A DNA stretch of 64,000 nucleotides from Macrococcus carouselicus (GTDB taxonomy: Bacteria > Bacillota > Bacilli > Staphylococcales > Staphylococcaceae). The position numbers were made by a program, and so were the translations under genes. Positions 42,851-51,974 of the stretch are shown piece after piece. How positions within the stretch are numbered: position 1 is the first letter of the stretch; each line of letters starts with the position of its first letter. The stretch spans positions 124,001 to 188,000 of the forward strand of contig NZ_SCWD01000002.1 of the NCBI RefSeq assembly GCF_004359515.1. Reading direction: 5' to 3'. The notes below the pieces were generated by a model, which was not told the DNA's origin, did no database searches, and was given only the letters and a program-made list of their open reading frames with translations.

Positions 42851-44325
42851 AGAAAGTGATTGTCATAGGAGGAGGGCTCGGCGGATTGTCTGCCGCAATA
42901 ACACTGAGGCAGCAGGGGTTCAATGTCGAACTATATGAAGCAAATGCCCATTTAGGAGGTAAGTTGAATCGCCTCGAACAGGATGGCTTCGGCTTTGATC
43001 TCGGTCCGTCCATCCTGACGATGCCCTATATATTTGAACGCTTGTTTGAGCGCAGTGACAGACGTATGGAAGATTATCTTACAACAGTCCGTCTCAATCT
43101 TGAATGGCGAGGCTTCTTTGAGTCAGGACATGTGTACAACCTGTATGGTGACCTCAAGAAGATGAAGGAAGAAAATAAACATCTAAGCAGAAAAGATATG
43201 AAAGATTACCGCCGATTCCTGAAGTATGCCGGAAAAATACATGAAATGACTGAAATCAGTTACTTCGACAAAGGTATCGATTACACTTGGCCGCTTATTA
43301 AACACCATGGGCCTATTCAGGCATTAAGAGGCTTCGATTATTTCCATACGATGCAGGAAGGGATTAATAAACGCGTGAAGAATGAGGAGTTCCGAACCAT
43401 GCTCGGTTACTTCATTAAGTATGTAGGTTCATCATCATATGACGCACCAGCTGTTCTCAATATGATGATTCATATGCAGCATGAACAGGGCGCATGGTAT
43501 GTACCGGGCGGTATGCATAAAATAGCAGAAGCACTGGTCAGACTGGGTAAGGAAATCGGGGTCCGCTTCCACACAAATACGAAAATTATCAGAGCAGAAG
43601 TAGCCAAAGATCGAATTTCCAGTGTCATAACGGATAAGGGTGAGCAACTGTCAGCAGATTACTTTATCTCCAATATGGAAGTGATACCGTTCTATGAGAA
43701 AATGCTGGCAGCTCCCCCTGACATCAGAAGACAGAAAGAAAAGTTCGAACCTGCAAGTTCAGGTATTGTCATGCATATCGGTGTTGACCGTGAATATCCG
43801 CAGCTCGCTCATCATAACTTCTTCTTCTCAAAGGACTCAGAAAAAAATTTCAGACAAGTATTCCACGACAGAATACTGCCAGATGATCCGACCATCTATC
43901 TGGTCAATACAAATAAGACTGACCCTGACCAGGCACCCTCGGGACATGAGAATATCAAGATTCTGCCACACGTCCCGTTCATCCAGGATACACCCTTCAG
44001 TCAGGATGATTACCTCGCTCTACGGGAAAGAGTGCTGATCAAGCTGGAGCGTATGGGCCTGACCGATTTAAGAGAGCATATCGTCACAGAAGATTTCTGG
44101 ACGCCGGTGGAAATTGAAAAAACGTACGGTTCAGATAGAGGTGCCATATACGGGACGGTCTCAGATAAGAAGAAGAACAAAGGATTTAAGCATCCTAAGA
44201 AAAGTGAGCACTTTGATAATCTGTATTTTACAGGCGGTACCGTCAATCCAGGTGGTGGCATGCCGATGGTAACGCTGAGTGGTCAGCAGGTCGGTCGAAT
44301 GATTCAGGAGAAAGAAGAGCAGTGA
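42847..44325 (+). CDS. crtP: 4,4'-diaponeurosporene oxidase
   Basis: Oxidises the terminal methyl group of diaponeurosporene on the way to diaponeurosporenoic acid. 492 residues. N-terminal VIGGGLGGLSAAITL, then FDLGPSILTMPYIFERLFE, MLGYFIKYVGSSSYDAPAVLNMMIHMQ and the C-terminal VNPGGGMPMVTLSGQQV match CrtP (CrtNb) and separate it from CrtN, whose ending is HPGAGVP. Its stop overlaps the GTG start of crtQ. Confidence 0.93.
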   Translation: MKKVIVIGGGLGGLSAAITLRQQGFNVELYEANAHLGGKLNRLEQDGFGFDLGPSILTMPYIFERLFERSDRRMEDYLTTVRLNLEWRGFFESGHVYNLYGDLKKMKEENKHLSRKDMKDYRRFLKYAGKIHEMTEISYFDKGIDYTWPLIKHHGPIQALRGFDYFHTMQEGINKRVKNEEFRTMLGYFIKYVGSSSYDAPAVLNMMIHMQHEQGAWYVPGGMHKIAEALVRLGKEIGVRFHTNTKIIRAEVAKDRISSVITDKGEQLSADYFISNMEVIPFYEKMLAAPPDIRRQKEKFEPASSGIVMHIGVDREYPQLAHHNFFFSKDSEKNFRQVFHDRILPDDPTIYLVNTNKTDPDQAPSGHENIKILPHVPFIQDTPFSQDDYLALRERVLIKLERMGLTDLREHIVTEDFWTPVEIEKTYGSDRGAIYGTVSDKKKNKGFKHPKKSEHFDNLYFTGGTVNPGGGMPMVTLSGQQVGRMIQEKEEQ

Positions 44326-45395
44326 TCATCCCTGTACTGTTGATTATTCTTTCAGTGTGTGCCGGGCACTTTGTCTTCAGCCGGAAACCTTATATCAGTC
44401 AGAAAGAGCCATATTCAGCCGCTGTGACAATCATTATTCCCGCTAGAAACGAAGCTCATAATCTGCCGCATCTTCTGACATCGTTGTCCCGGCAGGAAAC
44501 GGACTATCAATGTCTCGTCATAGATGACGGCTCCACGGATAATACGGTAGAGGTCGCCCGGCAATACGGAGCCAGGGTCATCCCTTATGACCATTCCCTG
44601 GCCTGGCAGGGCAAATCAGCGGTCTGTTATTTCGGAGCAGGTTATGCAGAGGCCGACCTTCTCTTGTTTCTTGATGCAGATATTACTTTAGATCACGAAC
44701 ATGCCCTGAGGGATATCATTTCTACATATAACGGTGGACTTATCTCAATCCAGCCTTATCACAGGACAAAGCAGCTATATGAACAGCTGTCAGTATGGTT
44801 CAATGTGCTGACGATTGTCGGTCTCAATAAGTTTGCTGCTATTCAGAACGATGACGCAGCTGCATTCGGACCTGTCGTCCTTTGTTCAAAAGCACACTAT
44901 TTTATGACGGGTGGACATTACGGTGCGCGTCACCATATTATTGAAGGGTTCGGTCTGGCACATCTCTTCAAGCAAGCGGAACGACCTGTCACTGCATTAC
45001 TTGGTAAAGAGACAATCAGCTTCCGCATGTATCCGGAAGGACTCCGGGCGATGTCAAAAGGCTGGGCGAAGCACTTCGCGTCAGGGGCTCAGGCGACAAA
45101 GCCATGGGTGATGGGTGCCGTTGTGATCTGGATGCTGGGCAGCGTCTGCAGTATGCTTTTTTTCGCCTGGAGCATCACTCAGTCATTCTCTGCAATGCTT
45201 TTTGCTGGCCTTCTTTATCTTTTCTATACAGTTCATTTCCATATACTTAGCAGAAGGACAGGGACTTTTACATTCATGACAGCCCTTCTCGCGAGTGTCG
45301 CTTTCTTTTATTTTATCTATGTTTTTACATGCTCCTGGATCAATACGTTCATCCTGAAGAAAGTGGAGTGGAAAGACCGTAATATCAAGCTATAA
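44322..45395 (+). CDS. crtQ: 4,4'-diaponeurosporenoate glycosyltransferase
   Basis: Esterifies glucose to diaponeurosporenoate. 357 residues: an N-terminal membrane segment, a GT2 domain with IIPARNEAHNLPHLL and VIDDGSTDNTVEVA, the metal-binding LFLDADITLDHEHA, the acceptor-side RHHIIEGFGLAHLF, and about three C-terminal membrane spans. GTG start overlapping the crtP stop. Last gene of the operon, with a terminator immediately after. Confidence 0.92.
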   Translation: MIIPVLLIILSVCAGHFVFSRKPYISQKEPYSAAVTIIIPARNEAHNLPHLLTSLSRQETDYQCLVIDDGSTDNTVEVARQYGARVIPYDHSLAWQGKSAVCYFGAGYAEADLLLFLDADITLDHEHALRDIISTYNGGLISIQPYHRTKQLYEQLSVWFNVLTIVGLNKFAAIQNDDAAAFGPVVLCSKAHYFMTGGHYGARHHIIEGFGLAHLFKQAERPVTALLGKETISFRMYPEGLRAMSKGWAKHFASGAQATKPWVMGAVVIWMLGSVCSMLFFAWSITQSFSAMLFAGLLYLFYTVHFHILSRRTGTFTFMTALLASVAFFYFIYVFTCSWINTFILKKVEWKDRNIKL

Positions 45396-45419
45396 AAAAA
45401 GAGCCCGAGGGCTCTTTTT
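45396..45419. terminator. Bidirectional terminator between crtQ and GSP26 gene
   Basis: AAAAAGAGCCC and GGGCTCTTTTT around GAG-type centre, A/T tracts on both sides of a GC stem; lies between convergent genes. Confidence 0.88.
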
Positions 45420-45909
45420 ATAATTCTACTGTATCATTCATGCTTTCATCTTTTTCTTTATCTTCGCCCTGGAAGAGACGCTTGAAGCCGTCAATCACAG
45501 TTTTAGCTGTCTGATCAGTACTCCAGTATTCTGCTGATTCAGCTTCCACTTTGAGTAAAATCACGTTCGGGTCATCATATGAAGTGTGAAGGAAAGCTTC
45601 CATTGCCTTGCTCCAGTATTCTTTCTTCTTCGCATCATCTTCAACGATATGAATCGTACCGGAGATTGAAGCGTAGCCTTCTTTAGCAAAAGATACATTA
45701 ACACGGTTATCTTTTTTGATTTCTTCAGCTTTTTCCGTATCCTTCATTGTAAAGAACCAGAGATCAGCATCCTGTTCTAAATGCTTGTAACCCATCGGAC
45801 GCGAAACCAGCTTGTCACCTGAGAGAGTTGTTAACATTGCAATATCATTTTTCTCAAGCAATTCGTATAGACGTTGACGTTTTTCCTGATTTGAAAGTTG
45901 TTCTGTCAT
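45418..45909 (-). CDS. General stress protein 26 (pyridoxamine-phosphate-oxidase-like fold)
   Basis: 163-residue split-barrel flavin-binding protein of the GSP26/YdaG family, soluble and probably dimeric. Typical stretches: IAMLTTLSGDKLVSRPMGY, LWFFTMKDTEKAEEIKKDNRVNVSF, GTIHIVEDDAKKKEYW. Its reaction is unknown; the B. subtilis homologue is SigB-dependent, but no clear SigB promoter is visible here. GGAGGTGTTAGT precedes ATG 45909. Confidence 0.88.
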   Translation of the reverse strand: MTEQLSNQEKRQRLYELLEKNDIAMLTTLSGDKLVSRPMGYKHLEQDADLWFFTMKDTEKAEEIKKDNRVNVSFAKEGYASISGTIHIVEDDAKKKEYWSKAMEAFLHTSYDDPNVILLKVEAESAEYWSTDQTAKTVIDGFKRLFQGEDKEKDESMNDTVEL

Positions 45910-45973
45910 ACTAACACCTCCGTAGTTGATACTATAAGGTTAAAGTATTTATACGTAAGATTCAATTGATATG

Positions 45974-47719
45974 CTATTTGATGGAAGACTTGAACAAGTC
46001 TGTCATCGCCTGAATCCCCGGATATTCAAGGTGTATTCCATCATAGGCGAAGTATTCCGGGTGATTCGTCGATACAGCATACCAGTCAAGAACTTCAACA
46101 TTCTTACGGGAAGAAGCAGCTTCTTTCATCAGACTATTAACGTGAGACTCATAATCACGTGGTACACGCGTTGTCACTAAATAGATCTTCGTCTTATCAA
46201 ATTTATCGAGTAGCTGGTTCAGCTGTGCTATCTCGAAGTCACCATTTGTCCCAATAAAGAGAACAACAATCTGTCCTTTTTTATTCAAGTAGCTGTACTG
46301 GTTGGCTAGTGGGATTGCTTTATAGATGCTGCGACCTACTTCACCGTCCACTGTTGCGTTCGGGTACAGCTCTTTAAGATTAAGATTGATATCCACGAGA
46401 ATGGAATCGCCGATGAACAGAGGTGATAAGTATTGAGTGTCAGGCGATTCAGCGGTTTCCTCAGTCCATTTGACCGGAGCTAGAATTTTGGGACTGGATA
46501 GATTACCGGTTGTCTGTGCTATGTAGACTTTTGGTTCGATGGATGTCTTTTCAGAGAAGAAATTAAATCCGGCAAAACCTAGTAAAGCCAGCAGTATTAC
46601 AACAATAGGCAATCGGTTAACCATTCTATTGAAGCGGAAATAGGAAAGTCCTTCTCTTCTGAACGGCGTTTCTATGAAGTGATAACTGAACCAGGCGAAC
46701 AGAACAGTTAAAGCAATTTCAATGACATAAGCATATGCAGGTAACTGGCCTTTAACAAAATGATGTTCGACCAGAACAATGATCGGGTAATGCCATAAAT
46801 AAAGACTGTATGATAAACGTCCGATTGCCGTCAGTAATGGCAGACTGAGCAATGATTTCAGCAGACTATCAGGATGAACGCATGAAGCTATCGTTGAAAT
46901 CGTCATCAGACCCAGCATAAAAAAGCCGCCCTGATAGAGAAATCCACTAGATTCAGAAACCAGATTAAAACTGAACAGCAGAATGACAAAGTTGAGAATA
47001 CCTACGATTGAAATAGTCGCTTTCATGGATAAAGGCGGATTTTTCTTCAGCCGGCTGGCCGGCCAGATAAAGGCAAGTAAGACACCGAGCAGCATAGTCT
47101 GCAGCCGCGTGTCGGTCCCGAAGTAGAGACGAGACACTTGAATACCGGGATAGTAAAGTGTGGCCATCCAGACAGCAGAGATGATTGCCAGTACTGAAAA
47201 AGTAATGATTGCAGTACGTCTGGAAAATTTTTTAAGCAGCAGAAGCAAAGCGACCGGGAAGAAAATATAGAACTGTTCCTCGATTGCCAATGACCAGAGA
47301 TGCTGCAGCGGCCTCGGTTCAAGCGCCTGGAAATAATCCACATCATCAAAGATATACCACCAGTTAGAAACATAAAAAAAGGCAGCGATAATATCTTTTT
47401 TTAGCTGAAAAAGAATAGACTGTTCAAATAACACACAATAAGTGAACAGTGTTATCAGCAGAAACCAGATCGCTGGAAACAGCCTTTTGATACGTTTTGA
47501 ATAAAACTTGAACAAATTGAGTGAACCAGTTTCCTCGTACTCTCTCAGCAGGATGGAAGTAATTAAATACCCTGAGATAATAAAGAATGTGTCAACGCCT
47601 AAAAAGCCGCCCGGCAAAAATTTCGGATTTAAATGATAGATGATAATGGAAATGACAGCAATAGCCCTGAGACCGTCAAGTCCTGGTAAATACTGAGTCT
47701 TCTTCTTTAATGTAGTCAT
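45974..47719 (-). CDS. OatA-like peptidoglycan O-acetyltransferase
   Basis: 581-residue membrane protein. The N-terminal 360 or so residues form an acyltransferase-3 domain with about ten to eleven spans (YLPGLDGLRAIAVISIIIYHL, GGFLGVDTFFIISGYLI, and the HLWSLAIEEQFYIFFP signature). The extracellular C-terminal part is an SGNH hydrolase-like domain with SPLFIGDSI (nucleophile Ser) and DGIHLEYPG (catalytic Asp/His). This architecture is that of OatA, which acetylates muramic acid and gives lysozyme resistance. Related wall or teichoic acid acetylases cannot be excluded. Region 47720-47880 upstream is AT-rich without a clear promoter for it. Confidence 0.85.
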   Translation of the reverse strand: MTTLKKKTQYLPGLDGLRAIAVISIIIYHLNPKFLPGGFLGVDTFFIISGYLITSILLREYEETGSLNLFKFYSKRIKRLFPAIWFLLITLFTYCVLFEQSILFQLKKDIIAAFFYVSNWWYIFDDVDYFQALEPRPLQHLWSLAIEEQFYIFFPVALLLLLKKFSRRTAIITFSVLAIISAVWMATLYYPGIQVSRLYFGTDTRLQTMLLGVLLAFIWPASRLKKNPPLSMKATISIVGILNFVILLFSFNLVSESSGFLYQGGFFMLGLMTISTIASCVHPDSLLKSLLSLPLLTAIGRLSYSLYLWHYPIIVLVEHHFVKGQLPAYAYVIEIALTVLFAWFSYHFIETPFRREGLSYFRFNRMVNRLPIVVILLALLGFAGFNFFSEKTSIEPKVYIAQTTGNLSSPKILAPVKWTEETAESPDTQYLSPLFIGDSILVDINLNLKELYPNATVDGEVGRSIYKAIPLANQYSYLNKKGQIVVLFIGTNGDFEIAQLNQLLDKFDKTKIYLVTTRVPRDYESHVNSLMKEAASSRKNVEVLDWYAVSTNHPEYFAYDGIHLEYPGIQAMTDLFKSSIK

Positions 47720-47880
47720 CTTAACGCCTCTTTTAACATAAATGTAATGCTATTGTAATATAAAAGGAATTTTTTGTTAAGACTTAAAATTAAATTTCTT
47801 AAATTATTCACAAAATGCATCTATTATGAAGTTAATTAAAAAAGGGTATAGATATAAAAATCAATAAAGGAGGGAATAGA

Positions 47881-48135
47881 ATGAAGCCTGTATTGGCCTA
47901 TTACCTACTGCATACGATTCAGCTGCATCACCGGGAACCTTTGACATATGAACAGCTGAAAAATCTTACCGTCAATCCTCTATCTGAGATAGAGGAACAG
48001 CATTTTGACGCTGAAATAGCACGCTTGAAGCAGGAAAAGCTGATAACTCTCGATTCTGCTATCACGTTAACTTTCACAGGAGAAGCGGTCCTTCAGCAGC
48101 ACAAGGCAGACTTGAAGTTTAATGAGGAAGATTGA
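47881..48135 (+). CDS. Hypothetical small protein, 84 residues
   Basis: Not a family I recognise. Soluble, mostly helical by appearance (EEQHFDAEIARLKQEKLITLDSAITLTFTGEAVLQQHK), with a layout like a winged-helix or SMC-ScpB-like small domain, but this is a guess. A strong ribosome site (AAAGGAGGG) and an upstream GGGTAT at 47844-47849 support it as a real gene. Its last 17 bases overlap the end of the convergent TetR gene. Confidence 0.7.
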   Translation: MKPVLAYYLLHTIQLHHREPLTYEQLKNLTVNPLSEIEEQHFDAEIARLKQEKLITLDSAITLTFTGEAVLQQHKADLKFNEED

Positions 48136-48694
48136 ACTGAGCGGCTGTTAAATGAGTCAGCTGTTCACTCAGTTCTTCTACAGGTATATCATAACCGCTA
48201 TAAATCCATTGCTCATACGTCAAAAATAGACCGGACAGAAAAAAATTTGCGGCATACTCTTTATTGATGACAGGGTTATAGTTTATCTGCTCAAGTTGAT
48301 TGATAAAATCAGGCTTTGATAACGCAATACCATTTCTGATTGCGACCAGTCTGCTTTTAGCTGGAATTTGTGCAAAAACGTGATGGTGATCATTAAGAAC
48401 ATACAGGGTCTGGCTGTAATTCTTCTTCAGCTGTTCCAGCCATTCCTGGTGATCATCTGTAACTTTTTCTAAGACTAAGGGTGTAAAAGCAGTCTTGCAT
48501 AGATAATACACCAGGTCTTCAAAGAGCATGTATTTATCGTGATAATGAGTATAAAAAGTAGAACGTGTGATGCCGGATTTCTGAACTAATGCAATGATGG
48601 TAATATCTTCTATTGAAGCTTCTTTTAACATATCATTTAAAGTATTGATCAGCAGAATTTTAGTTTTAGGTAACGATTGAGATGAAGAGATCAT
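48119..48694 (-). CDS. TetR family transcriptional regulator
   Basis: 191-residue DNA-binding protein. N-terminal helix-turn-helix: IEDITIIALVQKSGITRSTFYTHYHDKYMLFEDLV (about residues 27-61). The C-terminal ligand domain resembles the TetR_C_7/DhaS-like group (YAANFFLSGLFLTYEQWI). The frame extends to 48745, but GAAAGGA upstream fits the ATG at 48694. No adjacent gene is an obvious target; it faces the divergent terC region only at a distance. Confidence 0.85.
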   Translation of the reverse strand: MISSSQSLPKTKILLINTLNDMLKEASIEDITIIALVQKSGITRSTFYTHYHDKYMLFEDLVYYLCKTAFTPLVLEKVTDDHQEWLEQLKKNYSQTLYVLNDHHHVFAQIPAKSRLVAIRNGIALSKPDFINQLEQINYNPVINKEYAANFFLSGLFLTYEQWIYSGYDIPVEELSEQLTHLTAAQFNLPH

Positions 48695-48768
48695 AGATAT
48701 ATTCCTTTCATGTGAACTTTTAGCTATTATATCGCAGACAGTCATGCTTTAAATGAGTTTCATATAAG

Positions 48769-48803
48769 AAAACAGCTCTCAGAAATTTTATGAGAGCTGT
48801 TTT
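48769..48803. terminator. Terminator of terC (bidirectional form)
   Basis: AAAACAGCTCTCA (48769-48781) pairs with TGAGAGCTGTTTT (48791-48803). Confidence 0.85.
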
Positions 48804-48813
48804 GAATTTTTGA

Positions 48814-49599
48814 TTATTGATGGCTTTTCTTTTCTTTTAATTTACCGATTAAGAAGCCGGTAAGTGCAATGGCAATTAATACGGACCAGAAAATCAGCTG
48901 CCACTGCCATGAGTGCGGGAAATCATGCGGTAAAACATGGATCTTTTCATGTGCCAGTACAAGAACCACTAACTTAACACCTACCCAGCCGACAATTGCG
49001 AACGCTGCTGCTTCAAGAGACGGGTATTTAGCAAGAATCGCAACAAAATAATTGGCAGCAAATCGCATCAGAATAACACCGATCATACCGCCCGTGAACA
49101 TCACGGCAAATTGGCCGACGTTCATACCCATGAAGTCAGGTCCGACCTGCGGGAGAGTTAATGCAATGGCAATCGCTGCAAGCATGGAATCAATCGCAAA
49201 AGCGATATCTGCCAGTTCAACTTTAAGGACGGTCATCCAGAAGCCGCTTCCTTTAGTGGCGTTTTCCTGTTGTTCAGCAGCATCAGGAACAGCTGGTTCA
49301 TCTGAATCTTTATGTTTGAAATAATCAATCAGATTCTTGATGGACATAAAGATCAGATAAGCAGCACCTAACGCCTGGATCTCCCAGTACTGGGCGAGAA
49401 TTGCAATCATGAAAAGAGAAATCATGCGGAAGATGAACGCGCCGATTAGCCCGTAGAATAAAGCTTTCTTACGTGCTACCGGTTCTAAATGTTTGACCAT
49501 AACAGCCATTACGATAGCATTATCAGCAGCAAGCAGACCTTCCAGCACGATTAAGACGACGAGTACCCATAGATAAGAAATTAATATACTTGGATCCAT
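48814..49599 (-). CDS. TerC family membrane protein, manganese-riboswitch controlled
   Basis: 261-residue membrane protein with about seven spans. TerC motifs: LEGLLAADNAIVMAVM (about 19-34), and the second metal-binding VELADIAFAIDSMLAA (about 128-143), both with the intramembrane Asp residues. B. subtilis homologues YkoY/MeeY and YceF/MeeF move manganese to exported proteins. The yybP-ykoY riboswitch upstream makes a manganese-export role here likely. GAGGAGGCTCC precedes ATG 49599. Confidence 0.92.
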   Translation of the reverse strand: MDPSILISYLWVLVVLIVLEGLLAADNAIVMAVMVKHLEPVARKKALFYGLIGAFIFRMISLFMIAILAQYWEIQALGAAYLIFMSIKNLIDYFKHKDSDEPAVPDAAEQQENATKGSGFWMTVLKVELADIAFAIDSMLAAIAIALTLPQVGPDFMGMNVGQFAVMFTGGMIGVILMRFAANYFVAILAKYPSLEAAAFAIVGWVGVKLVVLVLAHEKIHVLPHDFPHSWQWQLIFWSVLIAIALTGFLIGKLKEKKSHQ

Positions 49600-49631
49600 T
49601 CAAGGAGCCTCCTCAATTGATTTTTAACAAT

Positions 49632-49664
49632 AAAAAAACCTATGCCAAATATGGATGGCAAAGG
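49632..49664 (-). terminator. Terminator of the manganese riboswitch
   Basis: Reverse strand: ACCTTTGCCA pairs with TGGCATAGGT, followed by TTTTTTTA. The 5' arm overlaps the conserved aptamer segment GAGACCTTTGCC, so ligand binding would prevent termination. Confidence 0.85.
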
Positions 49665-49763
49665 TCTCACTGAACAAAGTTCTATAATTCCGGAAAGCAG
49701 TTGCCTTCGTGCTGACGAAATGATACCAGAAATAAATCCTGAGTTACTCCTCTTTAATATCAG
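49657..49763 (-). promoter_or_regulatory. yybP-ykoY manganese riboswitch
   Basis: Reverse strand: begins AAAGAGGAGTAACTCAGG (compare consensus AAAGGGGAGTAGC) and ends with CAGTGAGACCTTTGCC, the two conserved manganese-binding loops of this class, separated by a variable arm. Directly upstream of terC, as in many Firmicutes. A TATTAT at 49783-49788 may be the -10. Confidence 0.9.
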
Positions 49764-49843
49764 TCTCCGGTTATTGTTTTCTATATAATACCACAATCGA
49801 ATAACAGAAAAAATATATAAAGCTTATGAAAAAGAATAGAGAT

Positions 49844-49869
49844 GTTATATATCGGGTTTAGTCGGGTAT
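49844..49869 (+). promoter_or_regulatory. SigB-like promoter of the catalase gene
   Basis: -35 GTTATA (49844-49849, four of six to GTTTAA), 14-base spacer, -10 GGGTAT (49864-49869, exact). Confidence 0.65.
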
Positions 49870-49922
49870 ACAAATGAAGTATAAGTAGTTTTAATAAGAA
49901 AATTTGAGGAGGAAATGAACAG

Positions 49923-51923
49923 ATGACTAATGAGAAAGACAAACAGTTACAGGCACACACAGTCGATGTTACTCAACCCGCTCCATTAACAACGAATCAA
50001 GGATTAAAGATGGCAGAAGATGAGTTCACTTTAAAAGCAGGTGAACGTGGTCCGTCTTTACTGGAGGATTTTCATTTCAGAGAAAAAATGACGCACTTTG
50101 ACCATGAGCGTATTCCTGAAAGAATCGTCCACGCCCGTGGATTTGGTGCGCATGGTGAGTTTGAATTATATGAGGACTTAAGCAAGTATACAAAAGCTAA
50201 ATTCCTAAATGATACCTCTAAGAAAACGCCTGTTTTTGTACGGTTCTCTACAGTAGCAGGTTCAAAAGGATCACCGGAAACAGTCCGTGATGCGCGCGGT
50301 TTCGCGACTAAATTCTATACTGAAGAAGGGAACTATGACTTAGTCGGCAACAATATCCCCGTCTTCTTCATTCAGGACGCAATCAAATTCCCGGACTTAG
50401 TGCATTCATTCAAGCCTGAACCTCATAATGAAATCCCGCAGGCAGGTACAGCGCATGATACGTTCTGGGATTTCTTCGCTCAGAATCCTGAATCTACTCA
50501 TATGACGATGTGGACGATGAGTGACCGCGGTATTCCTAAGAGCTTCCGTACAATGGAGGGCTTCGGGGTTCATACATTCCGTCTGATCAATAAAGAAGGC
50601 CAATCTCATTTCGTTAAATTCCACTGGAAGCCACTCCTCGGGACGCATTCATTAGTATGGGACGAAGCACAGATTATTGCTGGTAAAAACATTGATTTCA
50701 ACCGTGAAGATTTGTACGAAGCAATCGACAAAGGTGACTATCCTGAATGGGAGCTCGGACTTCAGATCTTACCTGAAGAAGATGAATTTAAATTCGATTT
50801 CGATATCCTTGATCCGACTAAAGTATGGCCGGAAGAAGACGTACCGGTTCAACGTATCGGTAAAATGACTTTAAACCGCAACGTTGATAATGTGTTCGCT
50901 GAAACAGAACAAGTCATGTTCAGTCCAGCACACGTTGTGCCGGGTATTGATTTCAGTAATGACCCGTTGTTACAAGGCCGTCTCTTCTCTTATACAGATA
51001 CACAGTTATTGCGTTTAGGGGGTCCGAATTTCCATCAGATTCCGATTAATGCGCCGATCTGTCCGTTTGCGAACAATCAGCGTGATGGCTTACATCAGCA
51101 CCAGATTCATAAAGGCATGACAAGCTATCATAACAATGCCATCAATAACAATGAACCGCATACAACACCTGTTGAAGAGGGCGGCTTTGAACCTTACTAT
51201 GAACGCATTGAAGCCCATAAAGTACGTGCAAGAAGTGAAAGTTTCCTTGATCACTGGTCACAGGCTAAAATGTTTCTGAACAGTTTATCAGCACCAGAGC
51301 GTCAGCATTTAACTGATGCCTTCAGTTTTGAAATCGGTAAATGTAAGTTAGACTTCGTCAAGCAGAACGCGGTCAATAACTTGAATAAAGTCGACAGAAA
51401 ACTGGCTGAGGAAGTGGCACTGCGTGTAGGTGCTGAAGTACCGACAGCTGATGAAGAGTCTAAAGAAACACAAGCTTCTAAAGCATTAAGTACTTTGGAT
51501 ACAGTTAAAAAACTGGATACATTATCAGTAGCCGTCTTTGTTACAGCAGATTCAGATCCAAAACAGATTGAAAGCTATGTGAAAGAGTTGGCTGCGAATA
51601 AAGTGAATTATAAATTAGTATCCGACCGTGCAATGAAACTAGGGGACCTTAAAGTCACTGAAACATTTGACACAGTCCATTCCACATTATTCGATGGTAT
51701 CTTAGTTGCAGATGCAGTCGAACCTTTAATGCCGCCAGTGAAAGATTCAATTGAAGCGGCTAATCGTCACTACAAGACAATCGGTTATACACAAAAAGTA
51801 GGATCCTTGATCACTCAGACAGCTGTTAAAGAAGGGCAGCCAGGTATTGTCTTAGTAGGTGCAGATTTAAAAGACTACTTAAACAATTTAGTTGAACAAC
51901 GTCACTGGGCACGAAAGCTTTAA
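49923..51923 (+). CDS. katE: Large-subunit (clade 2) catalase
   Basis: Heme catalase of 666 residues, markedly longer than the common ~500-residue KatA. Heme and catalytic motifs: active-site His in [12 protein letters not shown] (about 60-71), [27 protein letters not shown], the distal Asn in [18 protein letters not shown], and the proximal Tyr in [15 protein letters not shown]. Residues about 530-666 form the flavodoxin-like C-terminal domain of clade 2 enzymes. B. subtilis KatE is SigB-controlled, which agrees with the promoter seen upstream. GAGGAGG precedes the ATG. Symbol by analogy. Confidence 0.93.
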   Translation: MTNEKDKQLQAHTVDVTQPAPLTTNQGLKMAEDEFTLKAGERGPSLLEDFHFREKMTHFDHERIPERIVHARGFGAHGEFELYEDLSKYTKAKFLNDTSKKTPVFVRFSTVAGSKGSPETVRDARGFATKFYTEEGNYDLVGNNIPVFFIQDAIKFPDLVHSFKPEPHNEIPQAGTAHDTFWDFFAQNPESTHMTMWTMSDRGIPKSFRTMEGFGVHTFRLINKEGQSHFVKFHWKPLLGTHSLVWDEAQIIAGKNIDFNREDLYEAIDKGDYPEWELGLQILPEEDEFKFDFDILDPTKVWPEEDVPVQRIGKMTLNRNVDNVFAETEQVMFSPAHVVPGIDFSNDPLLQGRLFSYTDTQLLRLGGPNFHQIPINAPICPFANNQRDGLHQHQIHKGMTSYHNNAINNNEPHTTPVEEGGFEPYYERIEAHKVRARSESFLDHWSQAKMFLNSLSAPERQHLTDAFSFEIGKCKLDFVKQNAVNNLNKVDRKLAEEVALRVGAEVPTADEESKETQASKALSTLDTVKKLDTLSVAVFVTADSDPKQIESYVKELAANKVNYKLVSDRAMKLGDLKVTETFDTVHSTLFDGILVADAVEPLMPPVKDSIEAANRHYKTIGYTQKVGSLITQTAVKEGQPGIVLVGADLKDYLNNLVEQRHWARKL

Positions 51924-51938
51924 GAGTTCATAGAACGC

Positions 51939-51974
51939 AAAAAAGGATTAATCATCATGATTAATCCTTTTTTA
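51939..51974. terminator. Bidirectional terminator between katE and the 361-residue hypothetical gene
   Basis: AAAAAAGGATTAATCA pairs with TGATTAATCCTTTTTT around TCA; the convergent gene's stop codon is inside it. Confidence 0.88.

Noticed and set aside
49581-49796. 71-codon frame upstream of terC
   Set aside because: It is read through the manganese riboswitch and terminator, so it is not a gene.
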